From Tolypothrix bouteillei VB521301 (GTDB lineage: Bacteria; Cyanobacteriota; Cyanobacteriia; Cyanobacteriales; Nostocaceae), in assembly GCF_000760695.4 (NCBI RefSeq), contig NZ_JHEG04000001.1, forward strand, positions 1 through 64,000: a stretch of 64,000 bases of DNA. The letters run 5' to 3'. Made by a program: the position numbers and the translations under genes. The first letter of the stretch is position 1. Every line of letters starts with the position of its first letter. Below the pieces are notes generated by a model. It was not told the origin of the DNA. It did not search any database and saw only the letters and a list, made by a program, of their open reading frames with translations. This document shows, piece after piece, positions 50,459 to 60,611 of the stretch.

Positions 50459-51268
50459 TCACTTACTAGGTAAATTATCCGGGTCAAAACCGAGCGATCG
50501 CAAATACTGCGCCAATTGTTGAGCCCGTTGTCGTTCTTGTTCAGCTCTTAGTTGCTCTTGTTGAGCACGTTGTCGTTCTTGTTCGGCTCTTAGTTGCTCT
50601 TGTTGAGCACGTTGTCGTTCTTGTTCGGCTCGCAGCCGTTCTTGCTGGGCTTGTTCTTCTCCTGTCAAATAGCGCTCGCCCCTTTCGTTGTACCATGACA
50701 ATAACTCTTGGGGAATGCCAGCAGCTATCCCTTGATATCTTCCAATCCCCAAACCGATTTCACTCATCCAGTAGGGTTCACCTATCTGCAACTTATATTC
50801 ACCATCTACTAACTTATACACTTCAAAAGGTTGATGTTGGTCGCGTCGCCAAAATTCGGGATTATAAATTACGTAGTACAACACACCCAGTTTGGTGTAG
50901 ATGTCCATCTTTTCATCATATTCGCCCCCTGGTGTGTGCGACACCATTTCCAACACCAGTATGGGAACTACCCAGTTTTCTTCCCAAACTGCGTAAGAAC
51001 GGCGAGACTTACCACCTTTTTTGCGTTCTACCCCCACGCTTAAAAAAGCATCTGGCACTACGGGTACTTTGGGACTGACTCCTGTCGTGTGATAAACTGC
51101 CATATCTACCCCAAAATACCAATCTGTACGATTTGCCCAAATTGAGTTCAGTAAAAATAGTAAGACGTTGGGCAAAAAGTTTTGGTCTTCGTTATCCACA
51201 GGTGTATCGTCACTACAAGGCAATTCGTCAGTGCTTGGTAACGCATTTTTGAGATCTTTTGACAGCAT
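50459..51268 (-). CDS. Uma2-family (DUF820) protein with coiled-coil tail
   Basis: A 269-residue protein. The PD-(D/E)XK-like core (about 30-185) has VVPDAFLSVG and PILVLEMVS, the paired acidic motifs of the family. A helical tail (about 205-262) is made of three near-identical 14-residue units, LRAEQERQRAQQEQ. Uma2 proteins are extremely abundant in cyanobacteria. A nuclease function is predicted from the fold but not established. It lies on the leader side of CRISPR array 2. Confidence 0.85.
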   Translation of the reverse strand: MLSKDLKNALPSTDELPCSDDTPVDNEDQNFLPNVLLFLLNSIWANRTDWYFGVDMAVYHTTGVSPKVPVVPDAFLSVGVERKKGGKSRRSYAVWEENWVVPILVLEMVSHTPGGEYDEKMDIYTKLGVLYYVIYNPEFWRRDQHQPFEVYKLVDGEYKLQIGEPYWMSEIGLGIGRYQGIAAGIPQELLSWYNERGERYLTGEEQAQQERLRAEQERQRAQQEQLRAEQERQRAQQEQLRAEQERQRAQQLAQYLRSLGFDPDNLPSK

Positions 51269-51657
51269 AGTCTTTGTCTCGCTGGCGTTCAGTTTCTCAA
51301 TTATAGTGTAGGTGTTTAGCGTTTAATAAACCGTTCCGACAATTTCAAAGTAACTTGAAACTGAGGTTACTCAGAATTTCAGGCAAGTACTTGCATCCTT
51401 GTTAAATATTGTAGAGTCGCAATGCGTTCGGCTGAGTGTTGCGACCAATCACTCTTGAAATCCATTTTTTGCTCGGCATAAAATTCCTTCATAATCATGC
51501 CGGATGGCACTATCAGAACTGAGTACATTGATTGAGCAAGGTATCGATTCCGTGTCAGCAAAAAGAGGTGAAGTCATTGGTATTGTAACAGGACCCAAAT
51601 AATCTTCAATGCGTTAAAGAATATCTCTAGGAATATTTGAAAAGAAGTCTAGTCCTG
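51269..51657. other. Intergenic region
   Basis: 389 bp without a convincing gene. A short plus-strand frame near 51505-51600 (ELSTLIEQGIDSVSAKRGEV) has protein-like composition but is only about 32 codons. Confidence 0.3.
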
Positions 51658-52010
51658 TCAAGTCACTTCAAATCTCGTGGCGATATCAATTAATGGGTTG
51701 ATGTCATCAATGGGGATACGAGAAATGGTGTTGGCTACAGTGGATTTTGCAACTTGCTTGTACTTCACAATGTCGAGAACAGCTTCCAGAGAGGACTCAA
51801 TAGAACCTTGCAACCATGCGGGGAATCTAGAGCAGTGTTCGCCTGCAAAGAACAGGGTGTTTTGGGGTCTTTGTGCTGCCAAGTAGTTGGATTTGCTGTC
51901 ATCCCAGTGAATGGTGCATCTTCAGCACTTGACCGTTGATGTTCATTTTGGCATTGCTTTCCTCAAACACGGTCATAAATTTGCACAGATTGTCAGCGGC
52001 CAATGTAGCT
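51658..52010 (-). pseudogene. Flavin-containing amine oxidase, C-terminal remnant
   Basis: The frame from 51882 encodes RPQNTLFFAGEHCSRFPAWL and QGSIESSLEAV, the FAD-binding C-terminal signature of amine oxidases. Immediately upstream, other frames carry pieces of the preceding region (NLCKFMTVFEESNAKM) with stops between. Most of the enzyme, about 400 residues, is missing. A decayed fragment. Confidence 0.7.
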
Positions 52011-52012
52011 GG

Positions 52013-52450
52013 TTATTCCGGCTCTTCAGCAATTGTCCACTGCCACATTCTTATAAGAAATTTGCTTAGCCTGTACTCTTCCCGATCCCATTGACCATTG
52101 ACCCCCTGCCATACAAATGGATTGGGTTTGCTCGCATCTGCTTTGATTATTCCCCAACAGGCAATACCTTGATTTTCCTGCATAAACACAAGTTTGTCAT
52201 CAACCCATTCAAGTTCTTCTATTGTTAGTAACTGATTGTGGGTGATATTGAGCCAATGATCGCCAGTTAATGCATAATATTCAAAAAGAGCTTTGGGAAT
52301 TGTTAATTTCTGTTGTTCTAGTTTCTTCCACACTGCATCATAGCCAAGACCATCTGATGGATGGAGTGATAAATTTAATTTTTTTTGAAATTGACAAATA
52401 TAATATTTTTTGAACATAGAATATATATTTAAGCTTCCTAAATCCTTCAA
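52013..52450 (-). CDS. SUKH (SMI1/KNR4)-family protein
   Basis: A 145-residue protein with the family's features: IPKALFEYYALTGDHWLNI, then a strand set around DDKLVFMQENQGIACWGI, and PFVWQGVNGQW, with a Trp-rich C-terminal helix. SUKH proteins commonly act as immunity proteins against secreted or contact-dependent nuclease toxins. No matching toxin is recognised next to it, so it may be an orphan immunity gene. Confidence 0.7.
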   Translation of the reverse strand: MKDLGSLNIYSMFKKYYICQFQKKLNLSLHPSDGLGYDAVWKKLEQQKLTIPKALFEYYALTGDHWLNITHNQLLTIEELEWVDDKLVFMQENQGIACWGIIKADASKPNPFVWQGVNGQWDREEYRLSKFLIRMWQWTIAEEPE

Positions 52451-52647
52451 ATTCTTAAAGACGCCAGCAGGAGGCTATCTTCAAGATATCCTGTGAGTGC
52501 AGGAGATGCTTGAATGTCTGTCCTATAGCGATCGCCATTTTCGCCAAAACTAAAAGCTTAATTTTACAAGCTTTGACAAGTATAGTTGATAAGTGGATAT
52601 TGACAATACTCCAAAAATTTAGTTTTTGAACACGTAAGGAGCGTTTT

Positions 52648-53037
52648 ATGCTGAAGCAGATGGTTGCTGTTTTACTTTTTTCGGGTGTGGCGCAGGCTAC
52701 TCCTGTAAATAGAGTTGACTATCAACAGATGTATGGCAAATGCTTGAAGGCGGCTGGTGTTACAAATAATAGTTCAGTGGATCGGTGTTCGCGCCAAACG
52801 TTTACGGCTACAGAGCAGGAAATGAATCGCCTCTACAGTAAAATTTACAATCAAATTGCATCTCGACAGGCGGAAGATGCGAAAAAGTTTGAACTTTCTC
52901 AAAAGTTTTGGTTGAGCTATCGAGATAGTCATTGCAAGCTGGCTGGAGCTTATGTTGGTTCGCCGATGTATTCATACTGTCCAATGCAGTTAAATATTTC
53001 ACGGGTTGCTGAATTAAGAGAGCTTGCTGGAGAGTGA
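52648..53037 (+). CDS. LprI-like (DUF1311) exported protein
   Basis: A 129-residue protein. A signal peptide covers about residues 1-17 (MVAVLLFSGVAQA). The mature domain has C32, C47, C96 and C110 as probable disulphides, helices TATEQEMNRLYSKIYNQIA and FELSQKFWLSYRDSHC, and a final MQLNISRVAELREL. This is the DUF1311/LprI fold, some members of which inhibit lysozyme. AAGGAGC precedes the ATG at the right distance. Convergent with the PARG-like gene, 8 bp apart. Confidence 0.8.
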   Translation: MLKQMVAVLLFSGVAQATPVNRVDYQQMYGKCLKAAGVTNNSSVDRCSRQTFTATEQEMNRLYSKIYNQIASRQAEDAKKFELSQKFWLSYRDSHCKLAGAYVGSPMYSYCPMQLNISRVAELRELAGE

Positions 53038-53045
53038 GACTATTT

Positions 53046-54062
53046 CTAATTTCCATCGCTAATACCCCACTGAAATCCTAACGCTTGAATTTTTACCAAT
53101 AAAGTTGAAACTTCAACGTTTGAACCCACAGGTGCTAAGTTCTCATTAAGAATATGTTGAGCCGTTGCAAAATCTTGAGCACTCTTAGCATCAACTCCTG
53201 TATGGAAGACAAGACGATTGACTTGTGCAAGGCGAGCAGCTAGAAGTTGTAAAAGAGCCATTAAAATACGATTACCTCCATAAGCACCGCAGCCCCAAAA
53301 ACCTGTATGAATAATTACAAATTGCTCTTGAGCAGATTCAAAACATGATTCCACTTTTGCTGTAGCAAACCCAGTAAATGCTGTATCAAGGATGTATCGG
53401 ATCTCTTGTTGAGTGTAAACACCATAGCCGTTAGAGGGGGCTTCCATGGCAATAATATTAGTCACTGTGGGCGGATTCAGTGGTTTTGTTGCGAGTTCAA
53501 TAGCTTCTGCTGTAGCACGTGCAAAATTGTTACCATAGAGCCCGTAAGGTCTTGCGTTTTCTACACTAGCATCGGTCGCGATCGCACACCGTCTTTCCAC
53601 GCCACGAATTAATATAGGCGTCGGTTCTCCAGCTTCTACTGTAAAGGGATCGATACCTGCATCAAGCAATGCTTCTCGTAAAGAACCAAGTGCAGGATGT
53701 TCAGCCACTTGCATCTCATCTTGTGCGAGTAGAGAGCCACTGTAGGCACAAAACAGGTCACAATGAGCAAAGTTCAGATACCACTCCACTTCATCATTTT
53801 TTTCATGCGATGGTTCGTATTCAAAGTAACCATATCGTTCCTCAAACTCAGTGCGATCGCTTGAAGAAGATAGATTAACTGGGAGTGTTATTTTACGCCA
53901 ACGAGAGAAGACTATTTCACCGCTATGAATACAGCCTGGAGGACAAGCGATCTGATAAACAATTTTTTTGTTTTTGTTTTTTAATTTTGGTGGATGAGTG
54001 TCTACCAGACTTTGGGTTGTAAATTTATGGCGGCAAATTAGATTATCTGAAGCAGCATTCAT
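53046..54062 (-). CDS. PARG-like macrodomain protein
   Basis: A 338-residue protein. The pattern LNFAHCDLFC, then LLAQDEMQVAEHPALGSL (114-127), corresponds to the PARG signature with the catalytic acidic pair at Q114-D115-E116. A second conserved loop, HTGFWGCGAYGGNR (252-265), resembles the family's TGNWGCGAFGGD. PARG enzymes remove poly- or mono-ADP-ribose from proteins. Here D/E replaces the usual E-E, so activity is plausible but unproven. It could serve NAD-linked conflict or stress signalling. Confidence 0.65.
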   Translation of the reverse strand: MNAASDNLICRHKFTTQSLVDTHPPKLKNKNKKIVYQIACPPGCIHSGEIVFSRWRKITLPVNLSSSSDRTEFEERYGYFEYEPSHEKNDEVEWYLNFAHCDLFCAYSGSLLAQDEMQVAEHPALGSLREALLDAGIDPFTVEAGEPTPILIRGVERRCAIATDASVENARPYGLYGNNFARATAEAIELATKPLNPPTVTNIIAMEAPSNGYGVYTQQEIRYILDTAFTGFATAKVESCFESAQEQFVIIHTGFWGCGAYGGNRILMALLQLLAARLAQVNRLVFHTGVDAKSAQDFATAQHILNENLAPVGSNVEVSTLLVKIQALGFQWGISDGN

Positions 54063-54790
54063 GAATTTTTTTCCTTTTGACAGATTTTTATCTCAGAATT
54101 TGTCATATGACTTGTCTTTTGTTTATCACTTTAAGTTTGGTTCACCAGTTTTTTATTGATCGCCCCAATAACCAATGATAACAATTTTCATAACAAAATC
54201 TTTCTTATAAGCTAGAGATCGCTTGATTCGTGTAGACGTAGAAGAACATCTCGCATCTTATTGCAGATGTTTCTTCAGTTCAGCTGCTACTTGGACAAAA
54301 AGCGAGCAGGTTGCTGGAAGCTCGGCTAAACCATTCAATAGTCCGAAGTCATCACAATTTCATTTTACTTCTTTAAGTACCTAAGATATCTAGTAAAAGT
54401 TAAGTTAGATTCTACCTTTAATTCCTTAACTTTTCTGTATCGACTTTTCCCTGGGTAAATTCTATAAAGATAACAGAACACTAGCAATCAAGGATTTGAA
54501 CTGATGACAAGTCAAATGAATTCTATGAATAATATGCACTGGAACAGAATTTTAACCTTTGCTTGACCAACAAGCATATTGTTATTTGCACAAGCTTGCG
54601 CCCCTAGTAGATTAATTTTTACCCATTCTACATTCTACTGTAGAAAGCCCTGTTAACTATCCGCTCAATCATAGTGGTAATTAAGTTTGTCTAAGCTTTT
54701 GGCATTAGCAAGATTAATCCGTTATGAACACCTTCCAAAGGGTGGAATCTTTGGAAATACTTTTTCTAAATAAATAGAACTGCAAATATC
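54063..54790. other. Long intergenic region upstream of the 1829-aa gene
   Basis: 728 bp, AT-rich, with no supportable gene. It must hold the divergent promoters for the PARG-like gene and the giant gene. A short minus-strand frame near 54270-54350 (NGLAELPATCSLFVQVAAEL) is coding-like but under 40 codons. Confidence 0.35.
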
Positions 54791-57700
54791 ATGACACTCC
54801 AAAACATTGTAACTACGCTTGAGAATCAGATTCAAAATAATCAGATTGTGCTGACAAGCTCAACGCTAGAATTGATTCCTCTTAACAAGTTTCTGAATAT
54901 TCTAAATTTAGAACAATTTGCCTTAAGAGATGTAGAAATTAATATCTCTGCAAATAGTGCTTCTCTGACTGGCAAAACATCTCTACTTGGTGTTGAGAAT
55001 GCTGGGCTTGCCATCCTATTTACCGAAACTGACAGTGAAGTCACCTCTAAGCTGAATGCGATGCTCCCGATCGCTCACATTCCGGGAGCAACTTGGCTTT
55101 CACTGGAGAATGTGCAACTTGAATTGAACTTGAGTGCTGCAACAAATCAGCTTACAGGGACAATTGCTGGCGTATTGTCTGGCGGAAATATTGACGCCGT
55201 TGATGTCATTTTGACAATTGATGCAGCCACTGAGACGACTTGGCAAACGGAAATTTCTCGATTTAGTCTATCTGCGATCGCCCAGACATTCCTTGGTGGC
55301 GTTTCTCGTCCCGCTGAGTTACCAGACTTTGAGTTGACGATGATTGGCATTAGCATTACCCCAGCAACTGGGATGTTTGCTCTCCGAGGAGCAACCACCA
55401 CTCAATTGGATTTGGCTACCGGAAGCGACGAACTGGGAGTTCAGGTGACGTTGACGGCAAATCGAACTGTCATGCTCGGTATGAGTCAAATTGACGCCTC
55501 CCTCAGCATTAGTGGTGAAGGGCTATTGGCGATCGCTAATGAACTAGTACTGAAAAACTTTAACTTAAATTTCACCTTAGAAGGTGGGGATTGGAGCTTA
55601 TCTGGAGAAGTGTCAGCAGAGTTGTTTGAGCAGATGTTGACATTGTCTGCTGCATACAACCAGAACGACAATACTAAAAAATTCATGTTGATGACAACAA
55701 CATCTGCCGAATTGGTAAATCTGGCAGGGGTAGGTACTTTCAACATTACAGGGCTGGCGATCGCTCTTGAGCGACAGTTAATTGAAGGGCAAACCACTGC
55801 AACTTCCACTTGGCAAGTCTCAGCAGATGGAGTCATGCGTGTAGACTCCGTTTTTGACTTCCAAGGAAATCTCACCCTTGCTCGTGAAGAAGAAACGACT
55901 CGTCTGGTGTTCATACCCAATCAAGCAACACTCTCCATTCCCTTACCACCGGATCGACGGTCGTCTATGAATCTAGAGTTTGGCGGCATTTCCATTGTCA
56001 GACGCAGCCCCGATCCAAGTACACCAAATCGCACAGCATGGATGTTTGTAGCTTCAGTGAACTTGGCGTTTAGTGGCTGGCATCCTTCAGTACAACAAGT
56101 TTTGCCAAACCGGATCGATGCGACATTCACAGCAGACAATGATTCTGTTCGCCTGAGTGCTGAACGCGTAGTTGCGCCTTTCGACTTTGCGATCCCTGAT
56201 ATCCAAATCGATAACAACACTCGCATTCCCCTCGGGAATGCCCGGATTGATGTCTCTGACTTAGCAATCTTGTTTGGTAATGAAATTGAACTGTCTGCTC
56301 GCATTGGGGTTGGTCTACCAGAAAATTTGAATAATCTGTTTGGCAGGGAGGCAGATGGCACACCTAGAGTTAGATTTTTTAATACTTTCGATCCAAGGCA
56401 TCCAGAAGACACGGTTGTTCGGGTCGAACTGACAATTAACGCAGTTAGCGGTATCCGGCTAACACCCCGCACTTCCATTATTACAGCAGTGCGCCTGCAA
56501 GAGGAAAACGACGAAACCTTCTGGTATTTGGATCTGGATAGTTTTGGTGAAGTCAAGTTCCGGGTTCCTGTCTTCAGCTACGACAGTACAACTTCCAGTT
56601 TCCTAGCCAGTGGTGGCTTTGAAGTTGTCCGAGACCTCAGCTTGCCTCTAACCCCCGCCAAACTACTGCTCAATGCTACAGGATTAAATGCCGTTGCTGA
56701 TACTCTGCCTGATGGAGTGCCTTTGCAACCCATTCAGATTTTAGATGACCGGGGTAATTTCAGGGTAGATGAACTGGCGTCCATTCTCAATCGCGTTAGC
56801 AGTGCGGAACTGCCGGATGAAGTCATGCAGGCGCTTGGGGTAATTGGCGATCGCCTAGATCGACTTCCTGACAGTTTCCGCCAATATCTCAACATCCAAA
56901 TTCCCGACAACTTCTTTTTTAATATTGCCGTTACACCCACAGGTGAAGTGAAGTTGGAAGCGCGAGTCAACGAAGGCGATCGCCCAATCCGGTTCTTGTT
57001 CTCCGACCCCACTTTCCCAGTTCCCAACCCCATCCCCTCTATCATTGGGATTGAACTACGCAGTCTCTCTTTTGGTACGCTCTCCGGAGGTAGCCTGTTC
57101 TTGCTAGAAGTCGATGCCAATGTGGATTCGTTTGACTTGCTAACGCTAGCAGGTGCGCTGCTACTACCTGAGAACGACAGCATCCCGCTACCTAATAGCC
57201 GCGAGCTACACCGCCGCTTGATTTTGCACAAGCTGTTCATGCTGATTGTTTATCAGACTGGGATTCCCATCCCCATTCCCATGTTCTACGACGAAATTGG
57301 GATTGAGTACCTGGGATTGGAAGGGGTGAACTTTGAAACTCACACCCAGTTCCCCATGCCCAGCGTAAATTTGGCAGAGGTCGGGCAAATTCTCTCGAAC
57401 TTCCAACAGTTCTTCACCGATCGCGATTTCTTGCTCAATCCCGACGATGCTCCCACAGATGTCAACCTAAGATTCACCTTACCTCTAAGCGGCAACTTCT
57501 TACAACTTCCAAAATACCTAGGCAGCCAACGGTTGGGTTCCACAGCTAGTGGCATTGAAATTGATGCTTACCGCAACCTTGCCAATTTGTTAAATGGTTT
57601 GAAAACCTTATCAGTCAACCAGTTGATTCAGGCGATGCCGCTGGAGTACCGCGTGAACAGCGTTGGTTTGAACTTTGGTCCCGCTGCTATTAATGCAGGC

Positions 57701-60280
57701 TGGTTAATTACAACCCCAAATGAATTCCGTCAAATTGCGGCTCAATCAGCACCTCGTCAAACGGTCTACAATCAGTTGGGCTTTGCCAGCGAGCAGCAGG
57801 CAAACGCCGCTTTGGCTGTTATCCCCACACTTGGAGGTAGTCGCAACGACGAGGGGTTAATGGTATTGATGCGGGGAACTTGGAATGTAACAAATGTTGC
57901 TATGCTGGATGCCGTATTTGGTTTAGCTGCATCTGGCTCACAAGGTTTTGCTACCGGATTCCGGATTGCAGGTGCTATTTCTAATATTATCGATTTGGAG
58001 ATGGCTGGGAGTGTTGTCATTAATACTCTTAGAGCATCGTTAATGCCGACAGCACCCACGTCATCCCAAACTCCATCCCCCGTTTACGCTCTAGTATTTA
58101 ATGGACAAAATAATTACATCACCCTCAACAACCCTGCTAGTTTGAATTTCACGGGTCAAATTACGATTGAAGCTTGGGTTAGACCTGAAGTTACGGACAG
58201 CTTGCGTAACATTGTCGCTCACGGGTTTACCCGCTCCCCCAACGGTGAGGTATTTTTGAGAATTAGTAACGGCAGCTATCAGATTGGCTCTTGGGATGGA
58301 CAAGAATACTTGACATCAGTAGCAATTCCTGCTGAGGATATTGGCAATTGGGTACACCTAGCGGGGCTGTATGATGGCACAAGCTGGCGACTCTACCGCA
58401 ATGGAGTAGAAGCCAGTGTGAATCAAGCAGCTAGAGGAGCGATCGCTGTCAGCGAAAACTGGGCAATTGGCGCTCGCGGTACTGGAACTGAACGTTTCTT
58501 CCAGGGACAAATTCAGGATGTCCGCATTTGGAACCGCGCCCTCTCAAGCCCAGAAATTCGGGTGAATATGTCTCGTCGTCTTAGAGGAGATGAGATTGGA
58601 CTGGTGGGCTACTGGCAGCTGAACGAAGGACAGGGCACTGTTGCTAACGATCTGACCGGCAACAGGAATACTGGCACTATTCAAGGTGCCCAATGGCAAA
58701 GACTCCCAGCATCCATACTGATTCCAGTTAACTTACCAGACAATGCATCCTCCACAGGATTTCACTTAACGGGGCGCAGTTCCCTGTCAATTCTCAATCG
58801 CCAGATATTTAACGGCGATCTCCAAATCGTCAATGACCAATTTAGCTATCGGGGTGAGTTGAGCCTCTTCCCACAGGGATTTCCCATACAGGTAAACGGT
58901 CATCTAGAAGGACTGCTCAGCAACTCGAATTTTTACCTTGCAGGCAATGTGAACACTTCCCTTGCAGGCTTCGATTTGGTGAATGCAAGGGCGATCGTAG
59001 ATAACAATCGGCTCTTTGTTCAAGGTAACTGGTTGGGAGTCATGACCACCCTTAACGTAGACGCTAGAAATCAGTTATTGTTGCAAGGAAATGTAAATAT
59101 TAACTTGTGGGGACTGCAAGCAAATTTGTCGGTGGAGATTGACGGTAATCGTGGGGCAATGGTTCAGGGCACAATCCAAAGCTTAAGCGTCCTAAATGGT
59201 GCATTCAAACTCATTGGTGCTGGTGGGCGACCAAACCCCTCAATATTGTTCCGGGTCAGCCCGCAACAACCGCTGACAGCAGCTATTTCCGGTGCCATTC
59301 GGCTGTTAGGCATTGCAAGTGAAACTCAGATTGCTGTGGCGCAGGATCGGTTCTCTTTCCAAACCGAAGGTCGCCTCTTCAATGCTTTCCAGTCTGTCTT
59401 AGAAGTTCAGGGACAACAGCTCAACAATGCCGCCAACTTCCGAGTTGCAGGTAGAATGCAAAATGACTTGTTCGAGTACCTCAACCGAGAAACTTCTTTT
59501 GCCATTCAAACCGCAGTGGATACGGTAACGGCGGATCTCAGACGAGCGGAAATGGATGTTCAGAATGCTCAAAATCGAGTTAATCAACTCGACACGCAAA
59601 TTACTGCTCAACGTAATATAGTGAGACAGGAACGGGCAACAGCAGACTCCCGTCTCAACGATGCACGCGCCACTGTCAACAGATCCCGACAAAATCTGGA
59701 TAATATCGAGAGAGACATCCAGCGGTTGCAAAACGATCTTAACCGCGAACGGAACAATCAAGTTTGTACCCGAATTCCGCCTGTGATTGGAGCCAATGTT
59801 TGTGTTCCACGCCGACCGGATGAAATCGTCCGTCTCGAAGGGGAACTCCGGCTCCGTCAGGCAGGGCTACCTCTGGCAGAAACAGCTTTGCGGAGCAGCC
59901 AGGAAACGTTGAGATTAGCCGAACGGGGAGTTGCCACATTCCCCATTGATGCAGACCCACGTATAGCAACTCTGCTTGCAGCACGGGCATCTGCCAATGC
60001 CACTTTGATAGAGTTGCGAGACACCCTGCGATCCATCACAGCCACTGTGGGTGTATTTAGCTCCGTAAGTGACTTCATCCGACGCAACGGATTGAATAGT
60101 CTGCTAAATGTACGTTCTGCTAATTTCGATACCAGTCTCAACTCGGCTGTAGGTGGAATTATCTCCCTTAGCCTTAGCCTGATGTATTTGAATCAAAGTC
60201 GCAACATTAATCTAGCGTTCGACTTTAATAACCCGCTCAACAGTGCTAGAGCATTAGCTCGATTGCTGTTGCCCGCTTAA
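54791..60280 (+). CDS. Giant beta-rich LamG-domain protein
   Basis: A 1829-residue protein. There is no signal peptide. Residues 1-1080 are beta-rich repeats of alternating hydrophobic strands (patterns such as LSLSGE, LTLSAAYNQND). A LamG/concanavalin-like domain lies at about 1100-1310 (FNGQNNYITLNNPASLNF, EAWVRPE, then QDVRIWNRALS and GYWQLNEGQG). More beta repeats follow to about 1570. A coiled coil spans about 1575-1660 and a hydrophobic beta C-terminus ends the protein. LamG domains bind glycans or form adhesins. The size and lack of signal suggest export by a dedicated or non-classical route, or an intracellular structural role. Function unknown. Confidence 0.75.
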   Translation: MTLQNIVTTLENQIQNNQIVLTSSTLELIPLNKFLNILNLEQFALRDVEINISANSASLTGKTSLLGVENAGLAILFTETDSEVTSKLNAMLPIAHIPGATWLSLENVQLELNLSAATNQLTGTIAGVLSGGNIDAVDVILTIDAATETTWQTEISRFSLSAIAQTFLGGVSRPAELPDFELTMIGISITPATGMFALRGATTTQLDLATGSDELGVQVTLTANRTVMLGMSQIDASLSISGEGLLAIANELVLKNFNLNFTLEGGDWSLSGEVSAELFEQMLTLSAAYNQNDNTKKFMLMTTTSAELVNLAGVGTFNITGLAIALERQLIEGQTTATSTWQVSADGVMRVDSVFDFQGNLTLAREEETTRLVFIPNQATLSIPLPPDRRSSMNLEFGGISIVRRSPDPSTPNRTAWMFVASVNLAFSGWHPSVQQVLPNRIDATFTADNDSVRLSAERVVAPFDFAIPDIQIDNNTRIPLGNARIDVSDLAILFGNEIELSARIGVGLPENLNNLFGREADGTPRVRFFNTFDPRHPEDTVVRVELTINAVSGIRLTPRTSIITAVRLQEENDETFWYLDLDSFGEVKFRVPVFSYDSTTSSFLASGGFEVVRDLSLPLTPAKLLLNATGLNAVADTLPDGVPLQPIQILDDRGNFRVDELASILNRVSSAELPDEVMQALGVIGDRLDRLPDSFRQYLNIQIPDNFFFNIAVTPTGEVKLEARVNEGDRPIRFLFSDPTFPVPNPIPSIIGIELRSLSFGTLSGGSLFLLEVDANVDSFDLLTLAGALLLPENDSIPLPNSRELHRRLILHKLFMLIVYQTGIPIPIPMFYDEIGIEYLGLEGVNFETHTQFPMPSVNLAEVGQILSNFQQFFTDRDFLLNPDDAPTDVNLRFTLPLSGNFLQLPKYLGSQRLGSTASGIEIDAYRNLANLLNGLKTLSVNQLIQAMPLEYRVNSVGLNFGPAAINAGWLITTPNEFRQIAAQSAPRQTVYNQLGFASEQQANAALAVIPTLGGSRNDEGLMVLMRGTWNVTNVAMLDAVFGLAASGSQGFATGFRIAGAISNIIDLEMAGSVVINTLRASLMPTAPTSSQTPSPVYALVFNGQNNYITLNNPASLNFTGQITIEAWVRPEVTDSLRNIVAHGFTRSPNGEVFLRISNGSYQIGSWDGQEYLTSVAIPAEDIGNWVHLAGLYDGTSWRLYRNGVEASVNQAARGAIAVSENWAIGARGTGTERFFQGQIQDVRIWNRALSSPEIRVNMSRRLRGDEIGLVGYWQLNEGQGTVANDLTGNRNTGTIQGAQWQRLPASILIPVNLPDNASSTGFHLTGRSSLSILNRQIFNGDLQIVNDQFSYRGELSLFPQGFPIQVNGHLEGLLSNSNFYLAGNVNTSLAGFDLVNARAIVDNNRLFVQGNWLGVMTTLNVDARNQLLLQGNVNINLWGLQANLSVEIDGNRGAMVQGTIQSLSVLNGAFKLIGAGGRPNPSILFRVSPQQPLTAAISGAIRLLGIASETQIAVAQDRFSFQTEGRLFNAFQSVLEVQGQQLNNAANFRVAGRMQNDLFEYLNRETSFAIQTAVDTVTADLRRAEMDVQNAQNRVNQLDTQITAQRNIVRQERATADSRLNDARATVNRSRQNLDNIERDIQRLQNDLNRERNNQVCTRIPPVIGANVCVPRRPDEIVRLEGELRLRQAGLPLAETALRSSQETLRLAERGVATFPIDADPRIATLLAARASANATLIELRDTLRSITATVGVFSSVSDFIRRNGLNSLLNVRSANFDTSLNSAVGGIISLSLSLMYLNQSRNINLAFDFNNPLNSARALARLLLPA

Positions 60281-60611
60281 TGATATCGCTGAGGACTGAG
60301 TTTCTTTCTCAGTTCTCACTCAATTAGAGGGAGCATTCCATTTTGGCATATTGCCTTTAGAAGAGGATTCTGATGCTAGACAAACAAAGTTCACCTACGC
60401 GGACTTAATGGAAGTCCGCGTAGGCAACTGGCGTAAGCCCTTACGGGGATAGCCTGCGGCATCGCGGAGCGTGCGCTTTGCGCTTAGCGTCTCCGTTCCT
60501 GAGATAGGGCGAACCCGGAGGGACTTCGTTTGTGTAGACGCGATTTCAATCCCAAACGTGTTTTTTCCAAATGGGGATGCTCCCTAATTAGATAGTATTA
60601 ATTAGGTACAA
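60281..60611. other. Intergenic region made of dispersed repeats
   Basis: It contains a 13-bp-stem hairpin (60394-60424) and a string of GC-rich cyanobacterial repeat segments (GCCTGCGGCATCGCGGAGCG; GCGCTTAGCGTCTCCGTT). CGCGATTTC ends it. No gene. Confidence 0.55.
60394..60424. terminator. Strong hairpin after the giant gene
   Basis: CCTACGCGGACTT (60394-60406) pairs perfectly with AAGTCCGCGTAGG (60412-60424) around a 5-nt loop. It lacks a T-run, so it may be a dispersed palindrome that also insulates the convergent genes. Confidence 0.45.
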
